Made by a program: the position numbers and the translations under genes. From positions 38,817 to 102,816 of the forward strand of contig CAKTQR010000003.1 of assembly GCA_934597175.1 (NCBI GenBank): 64,000 nucleotides of DNA. The letters run 5' to 3'. The notes beneath the pieces were generated by a model, which had not been told where the DNA came from, did not search any database, and saw nothing but the letters and a program-made list of their open reading frames with translations. Below are positions 26,909 to 35,683 of the stretch, piece by piece. Positions within the stretch are counted from its first letter, which is position 1, and each line of letters opens with the position of its first letter. The DNA is from an uncultured Oscillospiraceae bacterium. Its GTDB lineage: Bacteria; Bacillota; Clostridia; Oscillospirales; Oscillospiraceae.

Positions 26909-26991
26909 AGCTGTACCTCTCTATCATGTAATGACCCAATTTTGCCGACCGCCGAATGAACTGTCAAGGGCAAATGCCCTCTATCTCGGCA

Positions 26992-27164
26992 GGGTGGTGC
27001 GGGACGGGGCGCTGTCGCCCATAGGGTTTAGTTTTGAGCGAGCAATTTTTCGTTCAGACAAATAAAAAATTCCGGCAATACTTTGTGTATTACCGGAATT
27101 TTTTGTGCGGTATGGGCGGAAAAGAGCCGTTCAAAACCAGTTTGCATCCTGCCTTGCGCCGCCC
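26992..27164. repeat. F2 repeat with terminal inverted repeats; supplies the tsf terminator
   Basis: Ends GGGTGGTG...and CCTTGCGCCGCCC are related inverted repeats. The inner core runs from GTTTTGA (27031) to TCAAAAC (27137). The centre is the strong hairpin AAAAAATTCCGG(C)AATAC / GTATT(A)CCGGAATTTTTT (27064-27104). It lies 10 bases behind tsf and has T-runs on both strands, so it probably terminates tsf transcription. Confidence 0.8.
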
Positions 27165-27174
27165 TGTTGAGATC

Positions 27175-28104
27175 TTAGTGCTTGCCCATGTTCATCTGAG
27201 CGGCGACTTCGGCTGCGAAGTCCTCTTCCTTCTTCTCGATGCCCTCGCCCTTTGCGAAGCGGACAGCGTCAACGAACTTGACGGTGCCGCCGAGAGCCTT
27301 GGCAGCGGAAGCGATGTACTTCTCAACGGACATGGAGCTGTCCTTAACGAACTCCTGCTGGAGCAGGCAGTTTTCCTGATAGAACTTGTTCATCTTGCCC
27401 ATGACGATCTTTTCCTTGATGGCATCGGGCTTGGAAGCGTTCTTGGGATCCTGATTCATCAGAGCAAGAGCGATCTTCTTCTCCTCCTCGAGGACCTCCT
27501 CGGTGACCTCGCTCTTATCCCAGAAGCGGGGATTGAGAGCTGCGATCTGCATTGCAACATCCTTGCCGATCTCGGTAGCGTCGATGCCGCCCTCGACAGC
27601 GAGGTTGACGAGCACGCCGATCTTGCCGCCTGCGTGGACATATGCCACGGAGGTGTTCTCGGAGTAACGCTTGAAGCGGCGAATCTGGAGATTCTCGCCG
27701 ATGGACATGACCTTCTCGGGCAGAGTCTCGGCAACGGTGAGCTCAGAGCCGGGGTACTTGCAGTTCATGAGAGCCTCGACATCGGCGGGGTCGTCCTTGA
27801 GGACTACCTTGCAGATATCCTTAACAAAAGCGACGAAAAGCTCGCTCTTTGCGCAGAAGTCGGTCTCGCAGTTGACCTCGACGACAGCGCCGACGCCGCA
27901 CTCGGGGCAGACCTCGGCATATGCCATGCCTTCTGCGGCGATGCGTCCGGCCTTCTTAGCAGCCTTGGCAAGGCCCTTCTCACGCAGCCACTCGACTGCC
28001 TTATTCATATCGCCGTCGGTCTCGGTCAGGGCCTTTTTGCAGTCCATCATGCCGACATTGGTCATCTCACGGAGAGTTTTTACATCCTGAGCGGTAAAAG
28101 CCAT
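27175..28104 (-). CDS. tsf: Translation elongation factor Ts
   Basis: Exchanges GDP for GTP on EF-Tu. The N-terminal UBA-like domain AQDVKTLREMTNVGMMDCKKAL and the core motif EVNCETDFCAKSELF (catalytic DF) are intact. 309 residues, a bacterial full-length form. It follows rpsB by 278 bases in the usual rpsB-tsf order, with RBS AAGGAGG. Terminated by the hairpin of an F2 repeat. Confidence 0.97.
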   Translation of the reverse strand: MAFTAQDVKTLREMTNVGMMDCKKALTETDGDMNKAVEWLREKGLAKAAKKAGRIAAEGMAYAEVCPECGVGAVVEVNCETDFCAKSELFVAFVKDICKVVLKDDPADVEALMNCKYPGSELTVAETLPEKVMSIGENLQIRRFKRYSENTSVAYVHAGGKIGVLVNLAVEGGIDATEIGKDVAMQIAALNPRFWDKSEVTEEVLEEEKKIALALMNQDPKNASKPDAIKEKIVMGKMNKFYQENCLLQQEFVKDSSMSVEKYIASAAKALGGTVKFVDAVRFAKGEGIEKKEEDFAAEVAAQMNMGKH

Positions 28105-28382
28105 TATATTATCCTCCTTAGTTTATCTTTGCTTTAAAAGAGCCGGGTAAAAACAGACCCGGCAGCGTAAAAATCAATACGCAGCGGGGGAGTTTGAGGG
28201 GGCAAAGGCCCGCCTCAAATTGGATTATAGCCATCAAAAATGCCTGACAAGGCTTTTTGACGAGCATAGCGAGGTTTTTTGTGAAAACTCCTTTTCACAA
28301 AAAATGTGGCGTTTTGAAGCGTGCAAAAAAGCCATGGGCTTTCTTGCACGCTGAGGGGGCAAACAAGCCCCCTATATATTTA
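28105..28382. other. rpsB-tsf spacer with several hairpins
   Basis: 278 bp without a gene. It contains several stem-loops: GCGTGCAAAAAAGCC / GGCTTTCTTGCACGC (28319-28353), TTTTTTGTGAAAA / TTTTCACAAAAAA (about 28274-28305), GCCGGGT/ACCCGGC and AGGGGG/CCCCCT. In most bacteria this spacer is shorter. The hairpins could lower tsf expression relative to rpsB. Confidence 0.6.
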
Positions 28383-29126
28383 TTACTCCTCTTCGACCTT
28401 CTCGGCCTCTGCCTCGGCGAGGGTCTCCTCGACCTCGGCATCTGCGCCCTGGCGGCCTTCCTGCACGGCGTTTGCCATGGTGGAAGCGATCAGGCGGATA
28501 GCACGGATAGCGTCGTCGTTTGCGGGAATGACATAGTCGACCTCATCGGGGTCGCAGTTGGTATCAACGATAGCAACGATGGGGATGTGCAGCTTGCGGG
28601 CCTCTGCGATCGCGTTGTGCTCCTTGCGGGGGTCGACAACGAACATTGCGCCGGGAAGCTTCTTCATTTCCTTAACGCCGCCGAGGTACTTCTCGAGCTT
28701 GTCCATCTCGCCCATGAGCTTGATGACTTCCTTCTTGGGCAGCATATCAAAGGTGCCGTCCTCCTGCATCTTCTTGAGCTGAGCAAGGCGGTCGATACGG
28801 GTGCGCATGGTCTTGAAGTTGGTGAGCATGCCGCCGAGCCAACGGGCGTTGACATAGTACATGCCTACACGGGAAGCCTCTTCCTTGACTGCCTCGGCAG
28901 CCTGCTTTTTCGTGCCGACGAAAAGGATGGTCTGACCGTTTGCGGCGATGTCACGCACGAAGTTGTAAGCCTCTTCGAGCTTCTTGACGGTCTTCTGCAG
29001 GTCGATGATGTAGATGCCGTTACGCTCCATGTAGATGTATTCGGCCATCTTGGGGTTCCAGCGGCGGGTCTGGTGACCGAAGTGGACACCGGCTTCGAGC
29101 AGCTGCTTCATAGATACTACTGACAT
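28383..29126 (-). CDS. rpsB: 30S ribosomal protein S2
   Basis: Ribosomal protein S2: [20 protein letters not shown] at the start, then [29 protein letters not shown] and [19 protein letters not shown]. 247 residues with an acidic C-terminal tail ([15 protein letters not shown]). RBS TAGGAGG. Promoter TTGAAA-17-TATTAT at 29228-29256 leaves a leader of ~95 bases that could hold an S2-binding autoregulatory structure. Confidence 0.97.
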   Translation of the reverse strand: MSVVSMKQLLEAGVHFGHQTRRWNPKMAEYIYMERNGIYIIDLQKTVKKLEEAYNFVRDIAANGQTILFVGTKKQAAEAVKEEASRVGMYYVNARWLGGMLTNFKTMRTRIDRLAQLKKMQEDGTFDMLPKKEVIKLMGEMDKLEKYLGGVKEMKKLPGAMFVVDPRKEHNAIAEARKLHIPIVAIVDTNCDPDEVDYVIPANDDAIRAIRLIASTMANAVQEGRQGADAEVEETLAEAEAEKVEEE

Positions 29127-29227
29127 TGATTTTTCCTCCTAATTTGTTTTTCCTCCGGATGCATCGACCCCCTGCCCAAGCCGTAGCCACATGGGCAAAA
29201 GTCCGCACCCGTGCGAAATGCTTTGAT

Positions 29228-29256
29228 ATAATATCAAAAACAGCGTGGAATTTCAA
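29228..29256 (-). promoter_or_regulatory. Promoter of rpsB-tsf
   Basis: Reading leftward: TTGAAA (29256-29251), 17 bp, TATTAT (29233-29228). Confidence 0.7.
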
Positions 29257-29274
29257 TAGTTTTTTGCCGATTTG

Positions 29275-29553
29275 TCAAAAAATTTTTCTTTTTTCACGGT
29301 GGCGGCGGGGCTGATTGGGCTCAAGCTCGACGAGAATGATGTCGCTGCCGAGGCGTTGGATGCATTTCCACGGCAGAATGTAGTCATCCTCACGGCCTAA
29401 CAGCCCGAAAAGCTTCGCCCTGCCCGGGGTGATGAGGGAAATTATCCGCCCCTCCTTTTCGTCAAACTCGGCATCGCACACATAGCCGAGGCGACGCCCC
29501 GTGTGGATATCGATGACCTCCTTGTATCGCAGCTCGGAAAAATAGTTTATCAT
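29275..29553 (-). CDS. YlmC/YmxH-family PRC-barrel protein
   Basis: A 92-residue PRC-barrel-like protein starting MINYFSELRYKEVIDIHTGR and containing GYVCDAEFDEKEGRIISLI and DYILPWKCIQRLGSDIILVE, the hallmarks of the YlmC/YmxH sporulation-associated family of Firmicutes. The molecular role is unknown. ATG at 29551-29553 with a purine-rich RBS (GGGGGG). It lies between noc and rpsB, same direction, 42 bases after noc. Its presence supports a spore-former-related host. Confidence 0.85.
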   Translation of the reverse strand: MINYFSELRYKEVIDIHTGRRLGYVCDAEFDEKEGRIISLITPGRAKLFGLLGREDDYILPWKCIQRLGSDIILVELEPNQPRRHREKRKIF

Positions 29554-29595
29554 ATTCTGCACCCCCCGCAAAGCTTATGCAAAGCGGAGTTTGTC

Positions 29596-30411
29596 TCATT
29601 CGGACTTTTTCGGGATGGATATGGTGAGGATGAACGCATCGTCGGTCTCCTCACGCTTTAATCCTGCGTCGATGCCGCCCTGCTTCATGAGGTCGAGCCC
29701 GTGCATGACGGTGTTCATGAAAAGCCGCACATCCTTCATTATAAATGTGCGCTTGGGCTTTTGATTCGCCCCGAGTTTTTGCTTCTCAATGAGTGCGTCT
29801 ATGTAATTATCCGTCGACACGACATTGAGGTCGTGCTCGATGATATACGCAAGCGCCGAGCGTATCGCCGTGTCGTCGGGTAAGCGCAAAAGCGCCCTGC
29901 CGTGGCGTTCGGTGAGCCCACGGTCACGCAGCGTCTCCCGCACATCCTGCGGAAGCTTCAAAAGCCGCAGCTTGTTTGCCACCGCCGACTGCGACTTGCC
30001 GAGCCTGCGGGCGGCTTCCTCCTGACTCATGCCGAAAAGCTCGATGAGCTGCTTTAGGCCGTTTGCCTCCTCGATGAAATCAAGGTCACGCCGCTGCAAA
30101 TTTTCGATAAGCGCAATCAGGCTTGCGTCCTCGAGCCCGACATCGAGCAGGATGCACGGCACCTCAAAAAGCCCTGCGAGCTTTGCCGCCCGCAGTCTGC
30201 GCTCACCGGCAACGAGCTCGTAGCGGTTATCCCGCAGGCGCACGGTCAGCGGATTTAAAATGCCGTACTCGGCAATGGACTGCGACAGCTCGTTTAAGTC
30301 GCCGTCGTCAAAGGTTTTTCTCGGCTGGACGGGACTGGGGTCAATGTCCTCGACCGAAAGATAGATAACGCCGCCTCTGCGCACCGACGGCCGCCGTTTT
30401 ATCGCTTGCAT
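29596..30411 (-). CDS. noc: ParB-like nucleoid occlusion protein
   Basis: ParB/Noc family DNA-binding CTPase. The ParB N-terminal domain shows VQPRKTFDDGDLNELSQSI, GILNPLTVRLRDN and ELVAGERRLRAAKLAG (CTP-binding), then the HTH GMSQEEAARRLGKSQSAVANKLRLL. 271 residues. No parA is adjacent, which favours Noc, the protein that keeps division away from the nucleoid, over a partition ParB, although the two are hard to tell apart by eye. The start MQAIKRRPSVRRGG at 30409-30411 has RBS GGAGCAG. Confidence 0.85.
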   Translation of the reverse strand: MQAIKRRPSVRRGGVIYLSVEDIDPSPVQPRKTFDDGDLNELSQSIAEYGILNPLTVRLRDNRYELVAGERRLRAAKLAGLFEVPCILLDVGLEDASLIALIENLQRRDLDFIEEANGLKQLIELFGMSQEEAARRLGKSQSAVANKLRLLKLPQDVRETLRDRGLTERHGRALLRLPDDTAIRSALAYIIEHDLNVVSTDNYIDALIEKQKLGANQKPKRTFIMKDVRLFMNTVMHGLDLMKQGGIDAGLKREETDDAFILTISIPKKSE

Positions 30412-30498
30412 ACTGCTCCTCCAAACATATAGATATATTCTGAGGATACAGCATTTATTATGCAAAAATTAGCGAAGTAAAACACCACCTTAAAAACA

Positions 30499-30603
30499 TT
30501 TGACAGAGATGATTTTCGTCCATGCAAGGCGAAGCCCGACGGGAATACCTGCGTGTATTTCCTAGGGCTTTAACGCAGCATGGGCGGAAATCAGCCTGTC
30601 AAA
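30499..30603. repeat. F2 repeat core in the noc upstream spacer
   Basis: TTTGACAG ... CTGTCAAA arms with inner homology GATTTTCGTCCATGC / GCATGGGCGGAAATC and centre GGGAATAC / GTATTTCC. The whole ~105 bp can form one long hairpin. The rest of the 424-bp gap 30412-30835 holds a GCAGGTCGTT/AACGACCTGC hairpin (30613-30636) and no gene. Confidence 0.75.
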
Positions 30604-30835
30604 AAAATAAAAAGTGCAGGTCGTTTTTCAACGACCTGCCAACAGGGTTGTGGGATAAAGATATGAGCCGTGGTTTCGCATTTGCGAGACCAATTGGATA
30701 AGCTGTGATTAGAGAATAGCATTTTGCCGCAGGCTTGTAAAGAGCGAAAGAACACTGGTTTTGTCGAATGAAAAATTTTTCTTAAATAAATTTCATCACA
30801 CGGTGCAAACTAAGCGAGAAAGGAAGGGTAAGAAC

Positions 30836-31042
30836 ATGATTATAGATCGCATTGCGCTGATACTGACCATCATCGGCGGTATCAACTGGGGCAGCATCGG
30901 ACTTTTCAGATTTGACATCGTTGCATGGATCTGCGGCGGCCAGACCGCCGCCGTGAGCCGTGTTATCTACACCCTTGTCGGTCTCGCCGCACTCTGGTGT
31001 ATATCACTGCTGTTCAAGCGTGACTGCTGTCCCGACGAATGA
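30836..31042 (+). CDS. DUF378-family small membrane protein
   Basis: A 68-residue protein with two transmembrane helices: IDRIALILTIIGGINWGSIG and TAAVSRVIYTLVGLAALWCI, the GxNWG motif being characteristic of DUF378 (YuzA-like). Function unknown. ATG at 30836 has RBS GGAAGGG. Single gene, ended by a strong bidirectional terminator. Confidence 0.88.
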   Translation: MIIDRIALILTIIGGINWGSIGLFRFDIVAWICGGQTAAVSRVIYTLVGLAALWCISLLFKRDCCPDE

Positions 31043-31045
31043 ATC

Positions 31046-31078
31046 AAAACGCCTTTGGAATGACCAAAGGCGTTTTTT
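31046..31078. terminator. Bidirectional terminator between DUF378 and DUF1294 genes
   Basis: AAAACGCCTTTGG and CCAAAGGCGTTTT with loop AATGA, T-run on both sides. Confidence 0.9.
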
Positions 31079-31362
31079 CACATTGTGCTGAATTTAAAAT
31101 AGACCAGCAGCGCAAGCTGGAGTATCGCAAGTGCGGGGAAGAACACGGCAAAGTACCAGTGGCGGGTCTTGTGGCGGAACGAGTACATGCCGATGGTGCC
31201 GCCTATCGCACCGAACAAAATTGCAAACAGGAACAGCACCTTTTCGGGGATGCGGCGCTTGTCGAGCTTGGCCTTGACCTTGTCCGTGCCCATGAGGATG
31301 AATGCGATGACATTCATGGCGGCGACGATGCACCACACGACGGTCTGCATAGTTTCACTCAT
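31078..31362 (-). CDS. DUF1294-family membrane protein
   Basis: A 94-residue protein with three hydrophobic helices (TVVWCIVAAMNVIAFILMG, VLFLFAILFGAIGGTIGMY and YFAVFFPALAILQLALLVYF). The intervening DKVKAKLDKRRIPE and FRHKTRHWYF are typical of DUF1294. Function unknown. The start overlaps the stop of the YgiQ gene (ATGA). Longer frames extend into that gene's Lys-rich tail and are not used. Last gene of a four-gene leftward operon. Confidence 0.85.
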   Translation of the reverse strand: MSETMQTVVWCIVAAMNVIAFILMGTDKVKAKLDKRRIPEKVLFLFAILFGAIGGTIGMYSFRHKTRHWYFAVFFPALAILQLALLVYFKFSTM

Positions 31363-33299
31363 GACTTTTTCCCCTTTCCGCCCTTGTTGGGCTTTGCGTT
31401 TTTCTTCTGCTTCGGCTTTGCCCAGCCCTTTTTGTAGCCCTCGGATTTCTTGGGTGGCTCGGGCTTTTTGGGCTCTGCCTTCGGCTTGCGGTTTGCCGGT
31501 CTGTCCGGCCGCACGAGGCACTCCGGACCGTAGCCGATGAGATCCTCTCGACCGGCGGCCTTGAGCGCTTCTATGACGAGCTTGCGCTTATCCGGCCGCT
31601 TCCACTGCAAAAGCGCACGCTGCATCGCCTTTTCCTGCGGCGTTTTGGCGACATAGACAGACTTCATGGTCATGGGGTCGATGCCCGTGTAGTACATACA
31701 GGTCGACAGCGTTCCCGGGGTGGGGTAAAAGTCCTGCACCTGCTCGGGCTGGCGGCCCATTTTGTTGAGATACTCGGCAAGCGCCACGGCATCGTCGAGC
31801 GTGCTGCCCGGGTGGGACGACATGAGGTACGGGACTATATACTGCTCCTTTGAAAACTTGTTGTTAAGCTTTTTATACTGCTCCAAAAAGCGCTCGTACA
31901 CATCGATGTGCGGCTTTCCCATATAGTCGAGCACGGAGTCGATGCAGTGCTCGGGTGCGACCTTTAGCTGCCCCGAGATGTGGTACTTTACAAGCTCGGC
32001 AAAGAACTCGTTGTTCTTGTCCTGAAGCATATAGTCATAGCGGATGCCGCTGCGGACAAACACCTTTTTGATGCCCGGGATGGCACGCAGCTTGCGCAAA
32101 AGCGCCAAGTAGTCCGAGTGGTCGGCGTCGAGATTTTTGCACGGATACGGCGCAAGGCAGCGCTTGTCCGGACACATGCCGTATTTGTCCTGCTTGTGGC
32201 AGGAGTGGTGGCGGAAGTTTGCCGACGGGCCGCCGACATCGTTTATGTAGCCCTTGAAATCGGGCAATTTGGTCAGCGCCGTGACCTCACGGATGACGCT
32301 TTCGTGGCTGCGGCTCGTGACCATTCTGCCCTGATGGAACGCCAGTGCGCAGAAGCTGCAGCCGCCGAAGCAGCCACGGTTGTGGATAACCGAAAAGCGC
32401 ACCTCATCAATGGCTGGAACGCCGCCGAGAGGCTCATACATCGGATGATAAGTCCTTGCATACGGAAGCTCGGCGACAAAGTCGAGCTCCTTTGAGGTCA
32501 AGGGCATTGCAGGGGGATTTACGACAAGATACCTGCCGTCGTGCTCCTGAATCATCGCCCTGCCGCGCACGGGGTCGTGCTCTTCGTACTCGATGCGTGT
32601 TGCGTCGGCGTACAGGCGCTTTGACTCGCACACATCCTTGAATGACGGAAGCTCCACATAGTCAAATGCGCAGTCGGTTTTATCGTGCGTCAGATACGCC
32701 GTGCCCTTTATGTCGGTCATTTTGCTCACGGGAATTTTCTTTTTGAGCCGCTTTGCTATCTCCCGCTCGGCGTACTCACCCATGCCGTAGATGAGCATGT
32801 CAGCGCCCGAATCGACGAGTATCGACCGGCGCACCTTGTCCTCCCAATAGTCGTAGTGGGCAAAGCGGCGCAGGCTCGCCTCGAGCCCGCCGATGATTAT
32901 CGGCACATCGGGGAACGCTTCACGAGCCCTGTTCGAGTACACGATGGTCGCCCTGTCCGGGCGCAGACCCGCCTTTTTGCCGGGCGAATAAAAGTCCTCG
33001 CTGCGGCGCTTTTTGGCTGCCGTGTAGTGTGCGACCATGGAGTCGAGGTTGCCCGCACCTATGAGCACGGCAAGCTTCGGTCTGCCAAAGGCGGCAAAGT
33101 CGGCAGCCGAGTGCCAGTCTGGCTGCGCAAGCACCGCAACACGGTAGCCCTCGGCCTCGAGCACACGGCCGATGACCGATGTGCCGAAGCTCGGGTGGTC
33201 GACATACGCATCGCCGGTGACGAGAAGAAAGTCGTACCACCACCAGCCACGCTCGATCATTTCGTCCCTCGAGACGGGTAAAAAGTCCATGTTTTCCAT
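31359..33299 (-). CDS. YgiQ-family radical SAM protein
   Basis: A 646-residue radical SAM protein of the YgiQ (UPF0313) family, function unknown. N-terminal cobalamin-binding-like domain (DYWEDKVRRSILVDSGADML...), then the [4Fe-4S] motif NRGCFGGCSFCALAFHQGR with the C-x3-C-x2-C spacing, and conserved VAPEH near residue 440. A further Cys-rich stretch (CHKQDKYGMCPDKRCLAPYPC) could hold a second metal site and is usual for the family. The C-terminus is a Lys/Pro-rich tail. It abuts the phosphoesterase gene upstream. Confidence 0.93.
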   Translation of the reverse strand: MENMDFLPVSRDEMIERGWWWYDFLLVTGDAYVDHPSFGTSVIGRVLEAEGYRVAVLAQPDWHSAADFAAFGRPKLAVLIGAGNLDSMVAHYTAAKKRRSEDFYSPGKKAGLRPDRATIVYSNRAREAFPDVPIIIGGLEASLRRFAHYDYWEDKVRRSILVDSGADMLIYGMGEYAEREIAKRLKKKIPVSKMTDIKGTAYLTHDKTDCAFDYVELPSFKDVCESKRLYADATRIEYEEHDPVRGRAMIQEHDGRYLVVNPPAMPLTSKELDFVAELPYARTYHPMYEPLGGVPAIDEVRFSVIHNRGCFGGCSFCALAFHQGRMVTSRSHESVIREVTALTKLPDFKGYINDVGGPSANFRHHSCHKQDKYGMCPDKRCLAPYPCKNLDADHSDYLALLRKLRAIPGIKKVFVRSGIRYDYMLQDKNNEFFAELVKYHISGQLKVAPEHCIDSVLDYMGKPHIDVYERFLEQYKKLNNKFSKEQYIVPYLMSSHPGSTLDDAVALAEYLNKMGRQPEQVQDFYPTPGTLSTCMYYTGIDPMTMKSVYVAKTPQEKAMQRALLQWKRPDKRKLVIEALKAAGREDLIGYGPECLVRPDRPANRKPKAEPKKPEPPKKSEGYKKGWAKPKQKKNAKPNKGGKGKKS

Positions 33300-34399
33300 T
33301 ACTCAAGCTCTCCCCAATACCAGCCGGAGGTGCCGTTGTGTTTGACAAGATAGCCCCGGCTCGTTTCCTCGACCACACTGACCCTGTCGCCGGGCTTAAG
33401 CTCCGGCTCAAAGTCGGTCGAATCGTTGCATTTGCAAAACTCCTCGTCGGAGTACAGATATTTTGTGAGTATCTCCATCTCGTAGCCCGTGCGGACATGC
33501 TTACAGAGCGAGAACTCCGCACCACGATTAAGCACCTGCACCTCGTTGTCGCCCCAGCGGATGTAGTACGAGCGCTCACTTCGCTTTTGCGGCGTTCTGA
33601 CCGTTTTCACGGGGAACGGGTCGTAGGCGGCGAAAGAAAAGTCCTCGCTGCCGTCATAGGGGATGATGAGCGCATTGAGCTGCCCGTCATCCTTTAAAAC
33701 GCAGCCGCCGTCGATGGAGATGACCCGGTGCTCACGGTCGACGATGGGGTTTGCGCAGACGAAGTTTTCGTGATACAGCACCACCGGCCAGTGGCCGACG
33801 ACGACCCATTTGTCGAATTTATAGCCAAAGCTTCGAAAATTGTCGAACTTCATGCACTCGCCGCCCATCTGCTTTTCCATCGGCACATTGGGGCGTATCC
33901 CGCCGTGGACAAAGATGCAGTTCCCGGTCTCGATGATGTGCGGAAGCTGCCTGATAAAGTCGAACTCGGGCTTGTACCGCTCCCGCAGCATCGGGATGAG
34001 CGGGATAAAATCCGTATCCTTTGTGACGGTGATGCCCTGCTCGCTGAGCATGTCCCAGATGAGCCCGCTCCGGCGGGAGAGCATGTAGTCGACAATGCGG
34101 ATAGTCCAATACTGTATCTCGCCGTCGACGGCGTCCGACCAGCTGTCGCAGTTGCCGCACACGGCGTGGACATTGCCATGCTCGCTAAGGCGCATTAAAA
34201 ACCTCAGCGTTTCGAGGCTGTGCTCGCCCTTTTCCAAAAAGTCGCCGTCGATGATAAGCTCGTCGTTCTGCGAAAATTCGACTTTTTTCAGCAGTTCTTT
34301 AAGATACGGCAAATTGCCGTGGATATCGGACACGGCGATGATGCGGTGTTTTCCGGTGTCCAGCTTTTTTACCTTTGCGTTAACTCTCCACATGCTCAT
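33299..34399 (-). CDS. Calcineurin-like metallophosphoesterase with C-terminal SH3-like domain
   Basis: Metallophosphatase motifs in order: VSDIHGN, GDFLEKG, GNCD, HGG and VVVGHWPVV, i.e. all metal ligands are present, as in serine/threonine-type protein phosphatases and diadenosine tetraphosphatases. After about residue 325 comes a small SH3-like domain (LKPGDRVSVVEETSRGYLVK, SGWYWGELE). 366 residues. The start overlaps the previous stop (ATGA); an internal Met two codons later is also possible. The substrate is unknown. Confidence 0.85.
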   Translation of the reverse strand: MSMWRVNAKVKKLDTGKHRIIAVSDIHGNLPYLKELLKKVEFSQNDELIIDGDFLEKGEHSLETLRFLMRLSEHGNVHAVCGNCDSWSDAVDGEIQYWTIRIVDYMLSRRSGLIWDMLSEQGITVTKDTDFIPLIPMLRERYKPEFDFIRQLPHIIETGNCIFVHGGIRPNVPMEKQMGGECMKFDNFRSFGYKFDKWVVVGHWPVVLYHENFVCANPIVDREHRVISIDGGCVLKDDGQLNALIIPYDGSEDFSFAAYDPFPVKTVRTPQKRSERSYYIRWGDNEVQVLNRGAEFSLCKHVRTGYEMEILTKYLYSDEEFCKCNDSTDFEPELKPGDRVSVVEETSRGYLVKHNGTSGWYWGELE

Positions 34400-35541
34400 T
34401 TGAATTTCTTCTCCATGAGGTACAGGGGTGCGCCCGCTCCGGCTTCCTCGCTCAGCTTTTCAAAGCCGTAGCGCTCGTAAAAGCGCACTGCGGCGGTGTT
34501 TTCGCTCGACACATGCAGCCGCACCGACCGGTAGCCGAGCTTTTGGAATTTCGTTATCGCATAGCCGAGCGGCTGGATGCCGTAGCCGCAGCGGCGGTAC
34601 TCTGGTTTGAGGCAGATAAGGCTTATCCAGCCGTAGAGAGCGTGTGCGCCCTTTTGTGCGTCAAGCTCCACGATTCCGATAAGCTCGCCGCAGCGGTACA
34701 CGCCGACGATGGAGTTCGGCTCACGCTCAAAGTGGCGCTTTGCCGCCTTGAGGTACCAGTCGGCGGAGAAAAAGTCGAGGTTGCCGTGGGCGGCGAGCCA
34801 CGACTGGCGGTAAAACTCGATGTATGTGTCGGGCTGCTCCCTCGGTGAAAGCGGCGCATAGCTGAGGTTATTATCGTCCCTGCCGCCGGTGTCCTTGCGC
34901 CACCAGGTCTGCTTGGCAAGGGTGGAAAGCTCGGGGCTAAGGTGCGAATTGTCGTTGTAATACTCGACGCTGAACTTACCGCTATCATAATGCAGCAGCG
35001 TCACGGCGGTGTTGTCGCCATGCGGAAGATCTGCAATGTCCTCGCTTTTTACGCCCATGATGCGGGCAAGCATCGAGCGTATCGCCATGCCGTGGCTCAC
35101 AACGGCGACGGTCTTGCCGTCATTGGCTTCGGCGATCTCGGTGATGACGCTCATGAGGCGCTCGGTGCACTCGACGAATGTCTCCGCACCCTCGGCACGC
35201 CAGCGCTCGGGGTCGTTATTAAAATAGTCCATCTGCACGGGGTCGTAATTTCGCATGTCGCCGAAGCTCATGCCCTCGCACACGCCGAGGCAAATTTCCC
35301 GCAGCCGGGGCGTGGTGTGAAGCTCCAGGTCGTGGTAGCGGGTTATCGCCGTGGCGGTGGTGCGGGTGCGGCGCAGGTCGCTTGAGTACAGTGCATCGAG
35401 ATGCACATTCTTAAACCGCTCGGCAAGTGCGTCAATCTGCCTGTATCCGAGCTCGGTAATGCAGCTGTCAAAATGTCCTTGGGCGATGCGATAGAGGTTG
35501 CCCTCGGCCTGGGCGTGACGAATTAGAAACAAAGTAGTCAT
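34396..35541 (-). CDS. Histidine phosphatase-GNAT acetyltransferase fusion
   Basis: Residues 1-200 form a phosphoglycerate-mutase-like histidine phosphatase: FLIRHAQAEGN (catalytic His), SSDLRRTRTTA, VVSHGMAIR. Residues about 215-381 form a GNAT acetyltransferase: LICLKPEYRRCGYGIQPLGY (acetyl-CoA loop) and LHVSSENTAAVRFYERYGF. No stop or frameshift lies between them, so this is a true fusion of 381 residues. The start MTTLFLIRHAQ at 35539-35541 is the natural one for the phosphatase. First gene of the four-gene operon with the phosphoesterase and YgiQ. Substrates unknown; the fusion suggests a phosphorylated, then acetylated, small molecule. Confidence 0.9.
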   Translation of the reverse strand: MTTLFLIRHAQAEGNLYRIAQGHFDSCITELGYRQIDALAERFKNVHLDALYSSDLRRTRTTATAITRYHDLELHTTPRLREICLGVCEGMSFGDMRNYDPVQMDYFNNDPERWRAEGAETFVECTERLMSVITEIAEANDGKTVAVVSHGMAIRSMLARIMGVKSEDIADLPHGDNTAVTLLHYDSGKFSVEYYNDNSHLSPELSTLAKQTWWRKDTGGRDDNNLSYAPLSPREQPDTYIEFYRQSWLAAHGNLDFFSADWYLKAAKRHFEREPNSIVGVYRCGELIGIVELDAQKGAHALYGWISLICLKPEYRRCGYGIQPLGYAITKFQKLGYRSVRLHVSSENTAAVRFYERYGFEKLSEEAGAGAPLYLMEKKFK

Positions 35542-35683
35542 TTTCTGAATTATTCCTTGCTGTTCCGACGGTCTTCGACGGGTTTCGCCTTGACCTTGTG
35601 TGTTGTAAATTGTATAATATAATAGTTTATTATAATTTAAGGACTTTTTCAAGTTTTCCTTTGTGAATTTAGGGGGTGCGGGC

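Noticed and set aside
30640..30760. tRNA-like hairpin (GGTTTCG/GCGAGACC) before the DUF378 gene
   Set aside because: No cloverleaf, no T-loop GTTCGA and no acceptor stem could be drawn. No tRNA gene was recognised anywhere in the window.
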